Assembly (NCBI GenBank): GCA_963825075.1
Contig: CAWGRX010000022.1
Coordinates: 1-64,000, forward strand
Reading direction: 5' to 3'
Length of the DNA stretch: 64,000 nt
DNA from: CAWAVN01 sp963825075
GTDB taxonomy: Bacteria; Planctomycetota; Planctomycetia; Planctomycetales; Planctomycetaceae
Shown here: positions 1 to 9,092 of the stretch, in pieces
Position numbering within the stretch: position 1 is the stretch's first letter
How the letters are laid out: the number at the start of each line of letters is the position of its first letter
The notes under the pieces: model-generated
Databases searched by the model: none
What the model was told of the DNA's origin: nothing
Seen by the model: only the letters and a program-made list of their open reading frames with translations
Made by a program: the position numbers and the translations under genes

Positions 1-277
1 CTTTCTTGACGTGTCCGCCGAACTGTTTCGCCTGCTGGAAGGTGAGCCAGAAGGGGCAGGAAAACCCCTGCAACTCGGAGGCCGCCCAGAGCATCAGGAT
101 ATTGATACCGTTATACGGCAGGCCGTTGTGACGCAAAGGCCGGGTGATGCGGCCGGCGGCGTTCTCGGCGTTCCAGGGTTTGAACCAAGGCCGGACACCT
201 TGTTCCAGTTGGGCGACGATGTGCGACGTGACACGGGTGTAAACGTCAACGCGGTTCTTGGTGCTGCGGGTCGTCAT
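1..277 (-). CDS. ArdC-type antirestriction / ssDNA-binding protein, N-terminal part
   Basis: The reading frame is open from an ATG at 277 to the window edge, giving 92 residues of a longer gene cut by the window border. The protein begins MTTRSTKNRVDVYTRVTSHI and continues with the typical ArdC N-terminal signature (QGVRPWFKPWN, then RPLRHNGLPYNGINILMLW). This matches the N-terminal domain (DUF1738) of ArdC family proteins, which bind single-stranded DNA and protect incoming plasmid DNA from host restriction. A GGAG Shine-Dalgarno sequence sits 8 bases before the start. It reads leftward, away from the rest of the element. The family fits the conjugative cargo seen further right. The C-terminal metallopeptidase-like domain would lie outside the window and was not seen. 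Confidence 0.85.
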   Translation of the reverse strand, partial: MTTRSTKNRVDVYTRVTSHIVAQLEQGVRPWFKPWNAENAAGRITRPLRHNGLPYNGINILMLWAASELQGFSCPFWLTFQQAKQFGGHVKK

Positions 278-770
278 GGGATTCGCTCCGTTTGAGAAAA
301 TGAAATTGTTCGTGAGCCAAAGCTCTTGCTTTTGGGCGAACGGAACGAAGTGCCCAAAGCCGGGGGGAGGGCGGTCAAGGACTGCCGGGCCGGAGGGCAC
401 CGGTCTGCACAAGCGAGGCACGGCGCGGAAGATCGGGCGGAGGCCGGCCCGGCAGCGCGGCTCCGATCCTTGACGGCACGGGGGGCAGCCCCCCTCACTC
501 TTCAAAAAACCGCACCCCAGGTGGCCTTTGGGGACGGAACGTCCCGCGCACAAGCGGGCGGAAGGGGGCGAAAGCCGTCCCTCGCAGAGGACCGGAGCGA
601 AGCGCAGCCCGTACGCGCGCGGTCGCCGTGCGGCGATGTGCCCAACATTGATTTACGAAGGGTGGATTGAATGGCTCGGGGGTTCACAACGCCGAATTGT
701 CTTTGTGCTTGTTTTGCCGGCGTGTGGACGATACTTTCTCTCGCATCGACGGGTTGTAAAAAGAGGGCGT
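278..770. other. Gap without a convincing gene
   Basis: This GC-rich stretch lies between the divergent ArdC gene and the lipoprotein gene. The short open frames in it have no recognisable domain and look like GC-driven noise. It should contain the ArdC promoter. Near 311-335 a short imperfect hairpin (CCAAAGC then GCTTTTGG) is visible. The right part holds the first copy of a hairpin direct repeat (620-646). Confidence 0.5.
620..646. repeat. Hairpin direct repeat, copy 1
   Basis: A 27-base sequence starting CGGTCGCCGTGCGG and ending ATGTGCCCAAC is identical to 1195-1221. Its first half folds into a short hairpin (CGCGCGG, TCG, CCGTGCG; one mismatch in this copy). The two copies bracket the lipoprotein gene. 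Confidence 0.8.
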
Positions 771-1179
771 ATGACATCGAGGGCGGCGGTAGGGATGCTC
801 GCGTTATTGGAAGTGGCGGCGTGCTCACCGGTGATGGAAGCGACACGTCCCGATCCTGTTGACTTGTCGGAGTTCGTTGTTGGAGAAAGCCGGTTGAAGG
901 TCATCGGTGAAGTGGGAAGCCCATTAGCGTCGGAAAAGGATGGCCAGAACCAGTGCGATGTTTACAAGCTCTACACAAGAGGACCGGGAGCCGCGGGAAA
1001 AGGCGAGTCTTGCCGCAGGCGAAGCCGTCGGTGATGTGCTGACGCTTGGTCTTACTGAAGTGCTGTTTACGCCGGCCGAAGCGGCAACGCGCAATAGTAA
1101 ACACACCGTGATGTTCTGCTACGGACCGGACCACAAGCTGGTCTCGGTGAATGAGTCAGACATGAAAGTTGACAACTGA
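771..1179 (+). CDS. Small secreted lipoprotein, frameshifted
   Basis: The frame starting at ATG 771 gives a signal peptide ending in a lipobox (VAAC), then a conserved-looking stretch (SEFVVGESRLKVIGEVGSP, then CDVYKLYTRGPGAAGKGE). At about 1004 the frame is lost, and the neighbouring frame continues with SLAAGEAVGDVLTLGLTEV and HTVMFCYGPDHKLVSVNES to the stop at 1179. Joining the two frames gives a ~135-residue lipoprotein, so one base appears to be extra near 1004. I do not know a function; the joined sequence resembles hypothetical lipoproteins seen in varied bacteria. The gene is bracketed by two copies of a hairpin repeat. It could be a true pseudogene, but the many other single-base shifts in the window favour a sequencing error. 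Confidence 0.65.
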
Positions 1180-1194
1180 TTTCAATAAAGCGCA

Positions 1195-1254
1195 CGGTCG
1201 CCGTGCGGCGATGTGCCCAACCGATTGCCTGTGACATTTCGGCAACACACAGGC
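1195..1254. repeat. Hairpin direct repeat, copy 2, with a second stem-loop
   Basis: Bases 1195-1221 are identical to 620-646, and here the first hairpin is perfect (CGCACGG, TCG, CCGTGCG). A second stem-loop follows at once (GCCTGTG at 1227-1233 pairs with CACAGGC at 1248-1254). It sits 15 bases after the lipoprotein stop and could act as a transcription end, although no T-run follows. Confidence 0.65.
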
Positions 1255-1335
1255 GCTAACGTCTCGAAGAGTGCGATGAGTGCTTGATCTTGCGGCCTTA
1301 TCCGGATTCAGTGGCCAGGGACAACAACAGAGAGG

Positions 1336-2184
1336 ATGAAGATTATGAAAACACGCATCTTGAAAACCACCGCCCTCACGACGGCGGTTTTAGTCTGCTC
1401 CCTGCCGGCATTCGCTGATCCGGCGGCGGTTCCCTCATTGCCCAGCCCCGGCCAGTTTTCGCTGACGCCCACTGCGGGCACCGTGTTCAATGTCGGTGGC
1501 GATTTCGTAAAGAGCGGCAGCCAATCGATCTCGAATGCGTCACTGTTCGGCGCAACCGTGACCGGCACCAGCACGTTCTCGGTGTCGAGTCGGAGCTTCC
1601 ATGACGTGTACGACGTGCCGATCGACCTGGGCGTCGCGGCGAACTACGGACTGACGGACGCGGATGAGGTTTCGGCCCGGCTGCACTATCTGCATGCCAC
1701 GGGCAAAAGTTTCAACGCGCTGAACGCGACGACCGCCGGCACGATCAACGGCGTCGCCTTCGCGGGGAGTCGCCGCGTTCCAGGGGGAATTCGACGACTA
1801 CAACGAATTCGGATTGGAAGGGGGCTATAAGCATTTCTTCGCGGTCGGCTCGTCTAAATTCCATCCCTACCTGGGAGGGCTATTGGGCGTGAAACATACG
1901 GGCGCGGTCAAGCTCGACCTGTCCTATAACGGCACCCCGGTGGCGAACGGCATCGCCTTCTACAAGTCGGGCTGGGGCTGGTCGGCCGGACTGGAAGCCG
2001 GGTTCCGCTACGATGTCGCGCCGTCCGTGGCGGTCGGCCTGGAAACGGGCCTGCGTTACGAAGGGGACCTGCGGCAGAACAGCCGGGACATCAACGCCGG
2101 CAGCGCGGCGCGCTGGCGAACGTGAACAACGGCGGCAGCCGCTGGGACATCCCGTTGCTGGCCACTTTGACGGCGACGTTCTAA
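1336..2184 (+). CDS. Outer-membrane beta-barrel protein (porin-like), two frameshifts
   Basis: The start at 1336 gives a signal peptide (MKIMKTRILKTTALTTAVLV, ending PAFA). The rest alternates short hydrophobic and polar strands rich in Gly, Tyr and aromatic residues (for example DLGVAANYGLTDADEVSARL, later SGWGWSAGLEAGFRYDV), as in outer-membrane barrels of about 170-280 residues. The frame breaks near 1771 (one extra base) and again near 2110 (one missing base). Reading across both gives a continuous protein ending in RWDIPLLATLTATF, and the final Phe is typical of barrel proteins. It has its own upstream gap and no operon partner. A specific transport role cannot be named. Confidence 0.65.
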
Positions 2185-2261
2185 TTTGATCCCTTCAGAG
2201 AATGAGACAGAGGAGGCCGCGTGCCTCCTCTTTTTTCTGCGGCAGGTCAAGCCAGGCGAGT

Positions 2262-2510
2262 TCACTCGCCGAGGGCGATCCGCCTGGTTGTGGTGAGATT
2301 CTTGACATTGACCCGTTCGGGGATGCCGGGCCGGTCCCATTCGATTTCGGCCAATGTGGTCTCGCTGCCGAGATTGACCAGGGCCTTCACTTCGCCCCGT
2401 GCGTGAGGTACGTCTCCCGCGTACTGGCCGGTGCTTTGCAGGAAGGCCTTGCTGTAGGCGACGGTATCGCCGACCTGAATCTCCTGCACCCGTTTGGTCC
2501 AATCCGCCAT
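2262..2510 (-). CDS. Small conserved hypothetical protein of the mobile element (82 aa)
   Basis: The start is taken at the ATG at 2510, giving MADWTKRVQEIQVGDTVAYS, because a strong GGAGG Shine-Dalgarno sequence lies 6 bases upstream. The frame also extends to 2612 without ribosome-site support. The protein is compact and beta-rich (QVGDTVAYSK, GEVKALVNLG, TTLAEIEWDRPGIPERVNVK) and resembles small SH3/KOW-like barrel proteins. I do not recognise a named family. It is the last gene of the leftward cluster that includes the methyltransferase, separated from the rest by a large stem-loop. Confidence 0.6.
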   Translation of the reverse strand: MADWTKRVQEIQVGDTVAYSKAFLQSTGQYAGDVPHARGEVKALVNLGSETTLAEIEWDRPGIPERVNVKNLTTTRRIALGE

Positions 2511-2671
2511 ATGCGCCTCCCTGCTACCGGCATCGGCATCGCTATAGCGCCGCTGGTCGAAACTGTCAAACGGACGGGAAGAGGCCCCGGCTTTCACGCG
2601 TTTCGGTTTCATAAGATGTCGTCATCCGGGCGTCCGGTTCCCGTGCGTTTCCACGGAAGAGGGGGGTCCTA

Positions 2672-2748
2672 AGCCCCGTTCGCCTCGCCTTCGCCTCGGC
2701 CTTCACTTGTTGAAATCCGGCCGAGGCGAAGGCGAGGCGAATGGGGCT
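2672..2748. repeat. Large stem-loop with 30-bp arms
   Basis: The arms 2672-2701 and 2719-2748 are inverted copies with one mismatch, separated by 17 bases. Each arm contains the repeated unit GCGAAGGCGAGGCGAA or its complement. It lies inside the leftward gene cluster, between the 63-aa gene and the 82-aa gene. No T-run follows the stem in either direction, so it may be a repeated mobile hairpin or an mRNA-stabilising structure rather than a classical terminator. Confidence 0.85.
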
Positions 2749-2789
2749 GTCCCGTTTGCTGAGCCTGAGCTGAGGCCGCCGGTGCCGGT

Positions 2790-2981
2790 TTACCCGGATT
2801 CCAGTGACGCCGCTTCTTTGCTCCGGTTCTTAGCGGCCAGTTCCTGTTCGTAATAGGCGTAAGCCCGCCGGCGGGTGGCCTCCCTGTCGGGCGGCCCTTG
2901 TTCCTCGATCGCCTGGTCAACATAGGCGGCGAAGGCGCAGCCGTGAAACAGGTCGTCGAGAATGTCGTCGTGATCCGGCAT
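2790..2981 (-). CDS. Small acidic hypothetical protein (63 aa)
   Basis: This frame begins MPDHDDILDDLFHGCAFAAY and continues with a charged helical stretch (REATRRRAYAYYEQELAAKN). Its start lies 3 bases after the stop of the preceding 35-aa gene, so the two are probably translationally coupled. It is the third member of a tight leftward operon (methyltransferase, 35 aa, 63 aa). I do not recognise a family; it looks like the small accessory proteins of conjugative elements. The coupling and clean frame make it more likely real than chance. Confidence 0.55.
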   Translation of the reverse strand: MPDHDDILDDLFHGCAFAAYVDQAIEEQGPPDREATRRRAYAYYEQELAAKNRSKEAASLESG

Positions 2982-2984
2982 CGG

Positions 2985-3092
2985 TCAGCCCTCCCGCGTG
3001 GAATCATCGCCGCTGTTATAGCGCCGGCCGGTGATGCGGGCAAACACTTCCTCGGCGTGTTCGCGGGCAATGCGTGCGAGGAGTCGGTTCAT
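2985..3092 (-). CDS. Very small protein (35 aa) in the methyltransferase operon
   Basis: ATG at 3092 with an AAAGGA ribosome site upstream gives MNRLLARIAREHAEEVFARI followed by TGRRYNSGDDSTREG and a stop at 2985. It begins 2 bases after the methyltransferase stop and ends 3 bases before the start of the 63-aa gene. The spacing argues for a real coding unit. It is basic at the N-terminus and mostly helical in appearance. No function can be assigned. Confidence 0.45.
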   Translation of the reverse strand: MNRLLARIAREHAEEVFARITGRRYNSGDDSTREG

Positions 3093-3094
3093 GG

Positions 3095-3937
3095 TCAGTT
3101 TCCTTTCTGTGGGTTGGCGGACTTCTCGAAGATCATGCAGACATCATGCAGTCCGGGAATGAAGCTGCTGCGGTACACTTTGCGGCTGCTGCTGGCCCCG
3201 TGACTGAAGCGGATGATGTCGGTGCAGTGCTGCGCCAGGCCGGTCTCGAAGGCGAGCCGCTTGGTGTGATAGACCAGCGGCACGAAACCGGCCTCGCGAT
3301 CGCAGTAATCGCCCATCAGGACCGCCAGCTTGCCGCCCGGCTTGAGGGAGCGGGCGCAATTGCGGAGGAACTGCCCGTACCGCCGCAGGAACTCTTCCAG
3401 CGTCGCGGCGCGGGAGAGGTCGCGGGGGTCGTCGGCATACAGTTTCTGCCGCCAGTAGGGCGGATGGCTCCAAATGAAATCGAAGGTCTCTGCGGCCGGG
3501 AAGTCGGCCGCGTTGCAGGCGTCGAAGCCCTGATGGATGTCGAATGCGAAGCAGGGAATCCCCAGTTCCTCACACACGTCGCGGGCCGTGCCGCTGCCGG
3601 TCATGGGATCGAAGACCAGTCCGGGGCGGAAGTAATTCAGCAGGTCCTTGATGAGGTTGCCGCCGCAGTTGCCCGGCCACTTGCGGTCGCCGTACTCGCC
3701 GGCGCGGTGAAAGTGGTACAGACTGGTCAGGTGCGGCACCGGTGACGCATTCCGTGGTGCCAGAGGGAGCCGGGCGTAGCGCGGGCTGGCCGGTTCGGGC
3801 GTTACGTTCGTCGAGGCCCGGCCGATGCGGGCGGCGTAGAACGGATTGACCGTCTCGTGACAGGGACGATGATGGCCGGGATGGTCGGCGGTTGAGAGGT
3901 GCGAAGTCATCAGCGCGATGGGTGGTGTGTCTTGCAT
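3095..3937 (-). CDS. Site-specific DNA methyltransferase (N4/N6 amino type)
   Basis: The 280-residue protein carries the AdoMet-binding motif as DPMTGSGT (residues 110-117) and the catalytic motif as SHPPYW (157-162), in the order used by amino-methyltransferases acting on adenine or cytosine N4. After them comes a helical stretch with SLKPGGKLAVLMGD, a typical later strand of the fold. The start at 3937 has an AAAGGAAG ribosome site. No restriction endonuclease is adjacent, so it is probably an orphan methylase that masks element DNA from host restriction, in keeping with ArdC nearby. It leads a leftward operon with two very small genes. The target sequence cannot be inferred. Confidence 0.85.
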   Translation of the reverse strand: MQDTPPIALMTSHLSTADHPGHHRPCHETVNPFYAARIGRASTNVTPEPASPRYARLPLAPRNASPVPHLTSLYHFHRAGEYGDRKWPGNCGGNLIKDLLNYFRPGLVFDPMTGSGTARDVCEELGIPCFAFDIHQGFDACNAADFPAAETFDFIWSHPPYWRQKLYADDPRDLSRAATLEEFLRRYGQFLRNCARSLKPGGKLAVLMGDYCDREAGFVPLVYHTKRLAFETGLAQHCTDIIRFSHGASSSRKVYRSSFIPGLHDVCMIFEKSANPQKGN

Positions 3938-3994
3938 GGTTTGCTTCCTTTCGATGTGTGTGTGGGCGGGCCTCGCAGCCCGCCCGGTTGAGTT

Positions 3995-4204
3995 TCAGTC
4001 TTTCTTCTCGGCGGCGACGCGGAGCGTGATCCGGCCGTCGAGCGGCACGACTTCGAGTTGCACGTTGAAGCCTTTGCCGTCCCCGTGCGCCCAGGCGCTG
4101 CCGATGCGGGTCCAGAAACTCTTCTTTCCTTCGCGGTCACGGACCTGATAGGCGATGTGCGTCGGGGACTTGGAGGCGGTTTGATTGTTGGTGGTGTCAG
4201 ACAT
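3995..4204 (-). CDS. Small conserved mobile-element protein (69 aa)
   Basis: The protein begins MSDTTNNQTASKSPTHIAYQ and contains VRDREGKKSFWTRIGSAWAH then GDGKGFNVQLEVVPLDGRI. This layout (aYqVRdreGkksfWtRIGsAWaHgDGkGf) resembles small proteins of the DUF736 type carried by conjugative elements of Proteobacteria, where a role has not been established. A strong AAGGAGA ribosome site precedes the ATG at 4204. It is the first gene of the leftward group, 57 bases before the methyltransferase. Confidence 0.75.
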   Translation of the reverse strand: MSDTTNNQTASKSPTHIAYQVRDREGKKSFWTRIGSAWAHGDGKGFNVQLEVVPLDGRITLRVAAEKKD

Positions 4205-4870
4205 GACGGTCTCCTTCTCTTCGTGTTACCGGCCGCGACCATCGCGGCCTGATGTCACGCCGCAAAAAACCGCTTCAGACCGGGGCGAAGCGAGCGTTAG
4301 CGACCGGGCAAGCGGAATTACGGAGGGCACCCCCTGGGACGGAACCGTCATTCCGCTTGCCCGGCCCGGCGGCGGCTTTAAGCGTGACCTGAAACAGGCC
4401 GCAGGGTGCGGCGGACACGGGGGAGGGGTATCGGCAGCAAGCCACGGTCAAGCAAACGCGATCGTTGGCCCCGACTTCTGGGTTCTCGGACGCGACACGC
4501 GGGAAGATGCGGGCCGGAGGGCATGGGCCGGCGGGCGGACCGGCGCGTTATATAAAACTCAAGCCGCCGATCAAGAGGTTGATCTAAGAACACCGTGGGA
4601 TGTCGGAGACCGGCAGGATCGAGCGGTCGTCAAGCAGCGCCCCGACCCCTGCGGCGCGTCGCAACCCGGTCCAGCTTTGCGCCTCGGTGTCGGGTCGCTG
4701 TGAATTCCGAGGACAACGCGTTTACGGCGGGAAGGGGAGGTCTATAATTCGCGGGCGGCTAATTCGCAGAGGGGAGTATTGACAGCAAAACAAGAAGGCC
4801 GTCGGTAGCACAGGGACTGTGGTGACAACGGCCTGTAACGGATTAAGATTTACGAGTGTTAAGTCGGAAC
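4205..4870. other. Large gap between divergent operons; possible oriT region
   Basis: About 670 bases separate the leftward methyltransferase cluster from the rightward relaxase. None of the short frames here has a recognisable product. The region contains a perfect 15-bp inverted repeat (4304-4318 and 4350-4364), and the relaxase promoter lies at its right edge. In MobF systems the transfer origin commonly lies next to the relaxase gene, so oriT is most plausibly here. No known nic consensus could be confirmed by eye. Confidence 0.5.
4304..4364. repeat. Perfect 15-bp inverted repeat (candidate oriT or terminator stem)
   Basis: CCGGGCAAGCGGAAT at 4304-4318 is exactly complementary to 4350-4364, with a 31-base loop. 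It lies between the 69-aa gene and the relaxase. Confidence 0.8.
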
Positions 4871-4876
4871 TATAAT
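4848..4876 (+). promoter_or_regulatory. Relaxase promoter, probably giving a leaderless mRNA
   Basis: A perfect -10 box TATAAT at 4871-4876 lies 5 bases before the relaxase ATG, with a weak -35 (ATTTAC at 4848-4853, 17-base spacing). Transcription would begin at or within a base or two of the start codon, and no ribosome site is present, so the message is likely leaderless. Confidence 0.6.
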
Positions 4877-7049
4877 GCCCCATGCTTCGCATCACGCAAC
4901 AAGATAGCGCCGCAGACGCCAAGCGTTATTACGCCAGCGCCGACTATTACAGCGAAGGGCAGGAGATCGTCGGCTCCTGGGGCGGCCGGGGCGCACAGCG
5001 GCTGGGCCTGGACGGTGTGGTGGACCGCGAGTCCTTCGACCGGCTGTGCGATAACCTGCATCCGCAAACCGGCCAAAAGCTGACGGCCAGAACGCGGTCG
5101 GCCCGCACCGTCGGGTACGATTTCACATTTTCCGTACCGAAGTCCGTGTCCGTGCTTTATGCGCTGACCGGCGACCAGGAGATTCTCGACGCCTTCCGTG
5201 GAGCGGTGGAGGAGACCATGCGCGACATGGAAACGGAGATGAAGACGCGGGTGAGGCGAGGGGGCAGGGACACCGACCGCATAACGGGCAATATGACCTG
5301 GGCCGAATTCATCCACACCACGTCGCGTCCCGTGGCGGGCTTGCCGGACCCGCAATTGCACGCGCACGTGTTCGTGTTCAATTCGACCTGGGACCAAGAA
5401 GAGCAGCGCTGGAAGGCGGGGCAGTTTCGCGGACTGAAGGCCGATGCCCCTTATTTCCAGGCGGGATTCCGGGCGCGGCTGGCGAACAAATTGCAGGACA
5501 TCGGGCTTGCCGTGGAGCGCCGGCGCGATGACTTTGAAATCTCGGGGGTGCCGGCGAGCATCGTCCAGAAGTTCTCCCGGCGGACGGAGGAAATCGAGCG
5601 GGTGGCGGCCGAGCGCGGGATCACCGATCCCCGCCGCAAGGCGGAACTGGGGGCGGAGACCCGCGAAAAGAAGAACGAGCAGCTTTCCTGGACCCAACTC
5701 CGCCGGGAATGGGACAGTCGTCTGACCGGCGAGGAGCGGGAGGCGCTGGCCGGCGTCCACCGCCGCGAATCCGCAACGGGTCGCGATGGATCGGGCGAAA
5801 AGGCGGCGGTGGATTTCGCACTCGACCACAGCTTCGCCCGCGAGGCCGTGGTCGGCGAGCGGAAGCTCCTGACCGAAGCCCTCAAGCGGGGAATCGGCAG
5901 TGTGACTGTCGAGGGCGTCGAGCGGGAACTCGGCCAGCGCGCCTTGATCCGTGGGGAGTTGGACGGCCGGAGCGTCGCCAGCACGCCGGAGGTCCTGGAT
6001 GAGGAACGGAAAGTCGTTGATTTCGCCCGGAAAGGACGGGGCCGATTTCGCCCCTTCGGTGACCCCGACCGGCCGCTGTCGCGGGACTGGCTCAATCCGG
6101 GGCAGAAGCAGGCGGTGCGGCACGTGATCGGTTCGCGTGACTCGGTGACGCTGATCCGGGGGGCGGCCGGCACCGGCAAGACGAAACTGATGCAGGAAGC
6201 GGTCGAGCGAATGGAAGAGGGCGGCAACCGGGTGACCGTGCTCGCGCCGTCGGTCGGGGCCAGCTTCGACGTGCTGCGCAACGAAGGCTTCGCGGAAGCG
6301 AATACGGTGGCCCGGTTTCTGCGGGACGCCGAGATGCAGCGAGAGCGCCGCGGGGCAGGTGGTGTGGGTGGACGAAGCGGGCATGCTGGGCACGCAGGAC
6401 ATGGGCCGGCTGTTCGACATCGCCGGCCGGATCGACGCCCGGATCGTGCTCTCGGGGGACCGGCGGCAGCATCGCGGCGTGGCGCGGGGCGAGCCGCTGA
6501 AACTCCTGGAAGAGCGGGCGGGGCTGCCGGTGGCGGAAGTCACCGGCATCATGCGGCAGACGGGGAGCTATCGCAGCGCCGTGGCGCAGCTCGCGGCCGG
6601 CCGGACGGTGGAAGGCTTCGACGAACTCAACCGGCTGGGCTGGATCAAGGAAGTGTCCGACGCTGACCGCTACCGCCAGCTTGTGGATGCCTACCTGGCC
6701 GCCACGCGGCGGAAGGACCGCAAGGGAAAACAAATGACCGCGCTCGTGATCAGTCCGACGCACGCGGAGGCGGGACGGATCACGGGGACGATCCGCGAAT
6801 CGCTCCATGCGGACGGTGCGCTCAAAGACGAGCGGAGCATGGAGACCTGGGTGCCGCTGCACCTGACGGAGGCCCAGAAGGGCGATGCGGCGAGCTATGA
6901 GCCGGGGGACATGCTCCAGTTCCATCAGAACGCGCCGGGCCATAAGATCGGCTCGCGGCTGATCGTGGCGGAAGGAGACAAACCGCCGGTGCAGTTCGCC
7001 GATCGCTTCGAGGTCTATCGCCCGGAGGCGCTGCCGCTGGCCAAAGGGG

Positions 7050-8573
7050 TGTCTATTACCCACAAGTTTTTAACATGTGAGAGTTGCGCTTGGGGAGTTT
7101 GGCATGAGATTTGTTTCTTATAAAGAGTAAAAGGAGACTCATTTTTGACTTTGACCCACGGAGGGCCGGTATGTGCCAAGAAATTTCTCACGAATTGGAA
7201 ACCCTCGATTTGCCAGACAAGCGATTGGAGAAGCGGGCCTTGAAAATTCTGGAAACTCTCGCCGCCAATCCCACCGACAGCATCAACGTCGCTTGCAATG
7301 GCTGGGCGGAGTCGAAGGCGGCCTATCGCTTTTTCGACAACGACCGCATTGATCCCAAAGAAATGCTCGCCCCGCACCGGGCGGCCACCGAAGACCGCAT
7401 CGCCCGGGAAGTGGTGGTGCTCAGGTGCAAGACACCACCGAACTGGATTACACGGCCCATCCGCCCCAAGACGCGGGCGTTCTCAATGCCGAGAACCGCT
7501 TCGGGTTTTACGATCACAGCCATGTGGCGTTTACACCCGAGGGGTTGTGCTTGGGCGTGTTGGAGGTGGAGTTTTTCAACCGCACGCCCGAATCGTTGGG
7601 CAAGTCCCAAGAGCGAGAGCCCGATCCGATCGAGGAGAAAGAAAGTTTTCGTTGGCTCGAAGGGTATCGCTTGGCCTGCGAATTGAATGCCCAATCCCGC
7701 CAAACGAATCGTCACGTGGCCGATTGCGAGGCGGACATTTACGACATCTTCTGCGAGGTCCGAAGCAGGAAACGCCCGCCGATTTTGTGATTCGGGCCAA
7801 GCAACCGCGAGTCCCGACCCGCGACCCCGAGACAGGACCGAACGCTTATAAAAAAGTCTTGGACGAAGTCCAGAGAGCGAATTTCGCGTGCTTCGCGAGG
7901 TCGAATTGCCCCGAACGCCCAAGCGGTCGCCCCGCACGGCGCGGTTGGAAATTCGGGCGAAATCGGTGACGGTGAAACCGCCGCACCAGCGTCCCTGGAT
8001 GGGCCCCGTGAATTACAACTTGGTGCTGGTGGAGGAGGTCGGGCGTCCCGAGGAGGATGAGACGAAAGTCTGTTGGCTGTTGATCACGACTGCCCATCGA
8101 GACGGGGAGCAAATTTTGCAGGTGATCGATTATTATCAAGGCCGCTGGCCGATCGAGCCGTTTTTCCGGACGTACAAAACCGGTTGCGGGGTCGAAGAGG
8201 TGCAGTTGGAAACGAAGCGCGTTTGATGCGCTGTTTGATGTTTTACAAGATCGTCACTTGGCGGATCTTGTACCTGACATTCTTGGGGCGGGAGTGTCCC
8301 GAGTTGACTTGCGACGTGGTGTTGCGACGAGGAATGGAAACCGGTGTGGCGAATCGTGAAGAAAGAGGAATTGCCCGCTGTCGGACTCCGACCCTTTCGG
8401 AGTTCCTGCCCTTGTTGGCCCAACTGGGCGGCTACAACAGCCGCAAGTCGGACCCGCCGCCCGGCCCCAAAGCCCTCTGGATTGCGTCTCGTCGGATGAT
8501 GGACTTCGCCATGGCATGGAGAGCCTTCGGCCCAACGGAACATATTTGACCTCGAACTTATGGGTAATAGACA
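7050..8573 (+). mobile_element. IS4 family (Tn5-like group) insertion sequence
   Basis: The ends are 17-bp inverted repeats differing at one base: TGTCTATTACCCACAAG at 7050-7066 and the complement of TGTCTATTACCCATAAG at 8557-8573. The flanks carry an 11-bp direct repeat GGCCAAAGGGG (7039-7049 and 8575-8585), the expected target duplication. It is about 1.52 kb long and holds one transposase gene. It sits inside the relaxase gene in the same orientation. One extra G (8574) lies between the right end and the duplicated target, so the exact right border is uncertain by a base. Confidence 0.9.
7171..8549 (+). pseudogene. IS4/Tn5-like transposase with about four frameshifts
   Basis: The protein can be followed across four changes of frame. 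It begins MCQEISHELETLDLPDKRLE, then shows the N-terminal signature of Tn5-type transposases (CNGWAESKAAYRFFDN), the strand QDTTELDYT containing the first catalytic Asp, KESFRWLEG, the ADCEADIYDIF strand with the second Asp, and the Y-(2)-R-(3)-E region as YYQGRWPIEPFF. The C-terminal part GGYNSRKSDPPPGPKALWI is also typical. Frame changes fall near 7425, 7775, 7890 and 8225. The element is either inactive or sequenced with errors. Its ends look intact, so it could still be moved by a relative. Confidence 0.85.
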
Positions 8574-9092
8574 GGGCCAAAGGGGACCGGCTCCGCGTGA
8601 CGGCCGGCGGCACGACGAAGGATGGCAAACACCGCTTGAGCAACGGGTCGCTCTATACCGTCGAGGGGTTCACCCCGCAGGGGGACCTGATCGTCAACCG
8701 CGACTGGGTGATCGCGAAAAACTTCGGGCACGTGGCGCACGGTTACACCGTGACCAGCCACGCCAGCCAGGGCAAAACGGTGGATCAGGTCTTCATCGGC
8801 CAGTCGAGCCTGTCCTTCCCGGCGTCGAGCCGGCGGCAGTTTTACGTCTCGGTCTCGCGGGGCAGGCAGCAGGCGATGATCTTCACCGACGATAAGCAGG
8901 AATTGCGGAAAGCCATCGCCCGCGCCGACGAACCGCCCTCGGCGATCGATCTGGCGGATTCGCGGTCGAAGGGACTCGCGCTGTGCGTGCGTTTGAAGAA
9001 GCATCTTGCGCGAATGCGGCGAATTGCTAGTCTGGCCTGGACGCAGGAAGCGAACCGGCCGGAAGCCGAAAGAACGCCTGAGGAGCTTGCAC

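Noticed and set aside
620..1260. attC-like interpretation of the GCCCAAC repeats around the lipoprotein gene
   Set aside because: GCCCAAC fits an R'' core, but no GTTRRRY partner lies at a suitable distance and orientation, so a plain hairpin repeat is the better description.
4870..6552. Long leftward open frame (560 codons) opposite the relaxase
   Set aside because: It is a mirror of the conserved MobF coding sequence in high-GC DNA; it lacks a recognisable domain and a ribosome site.
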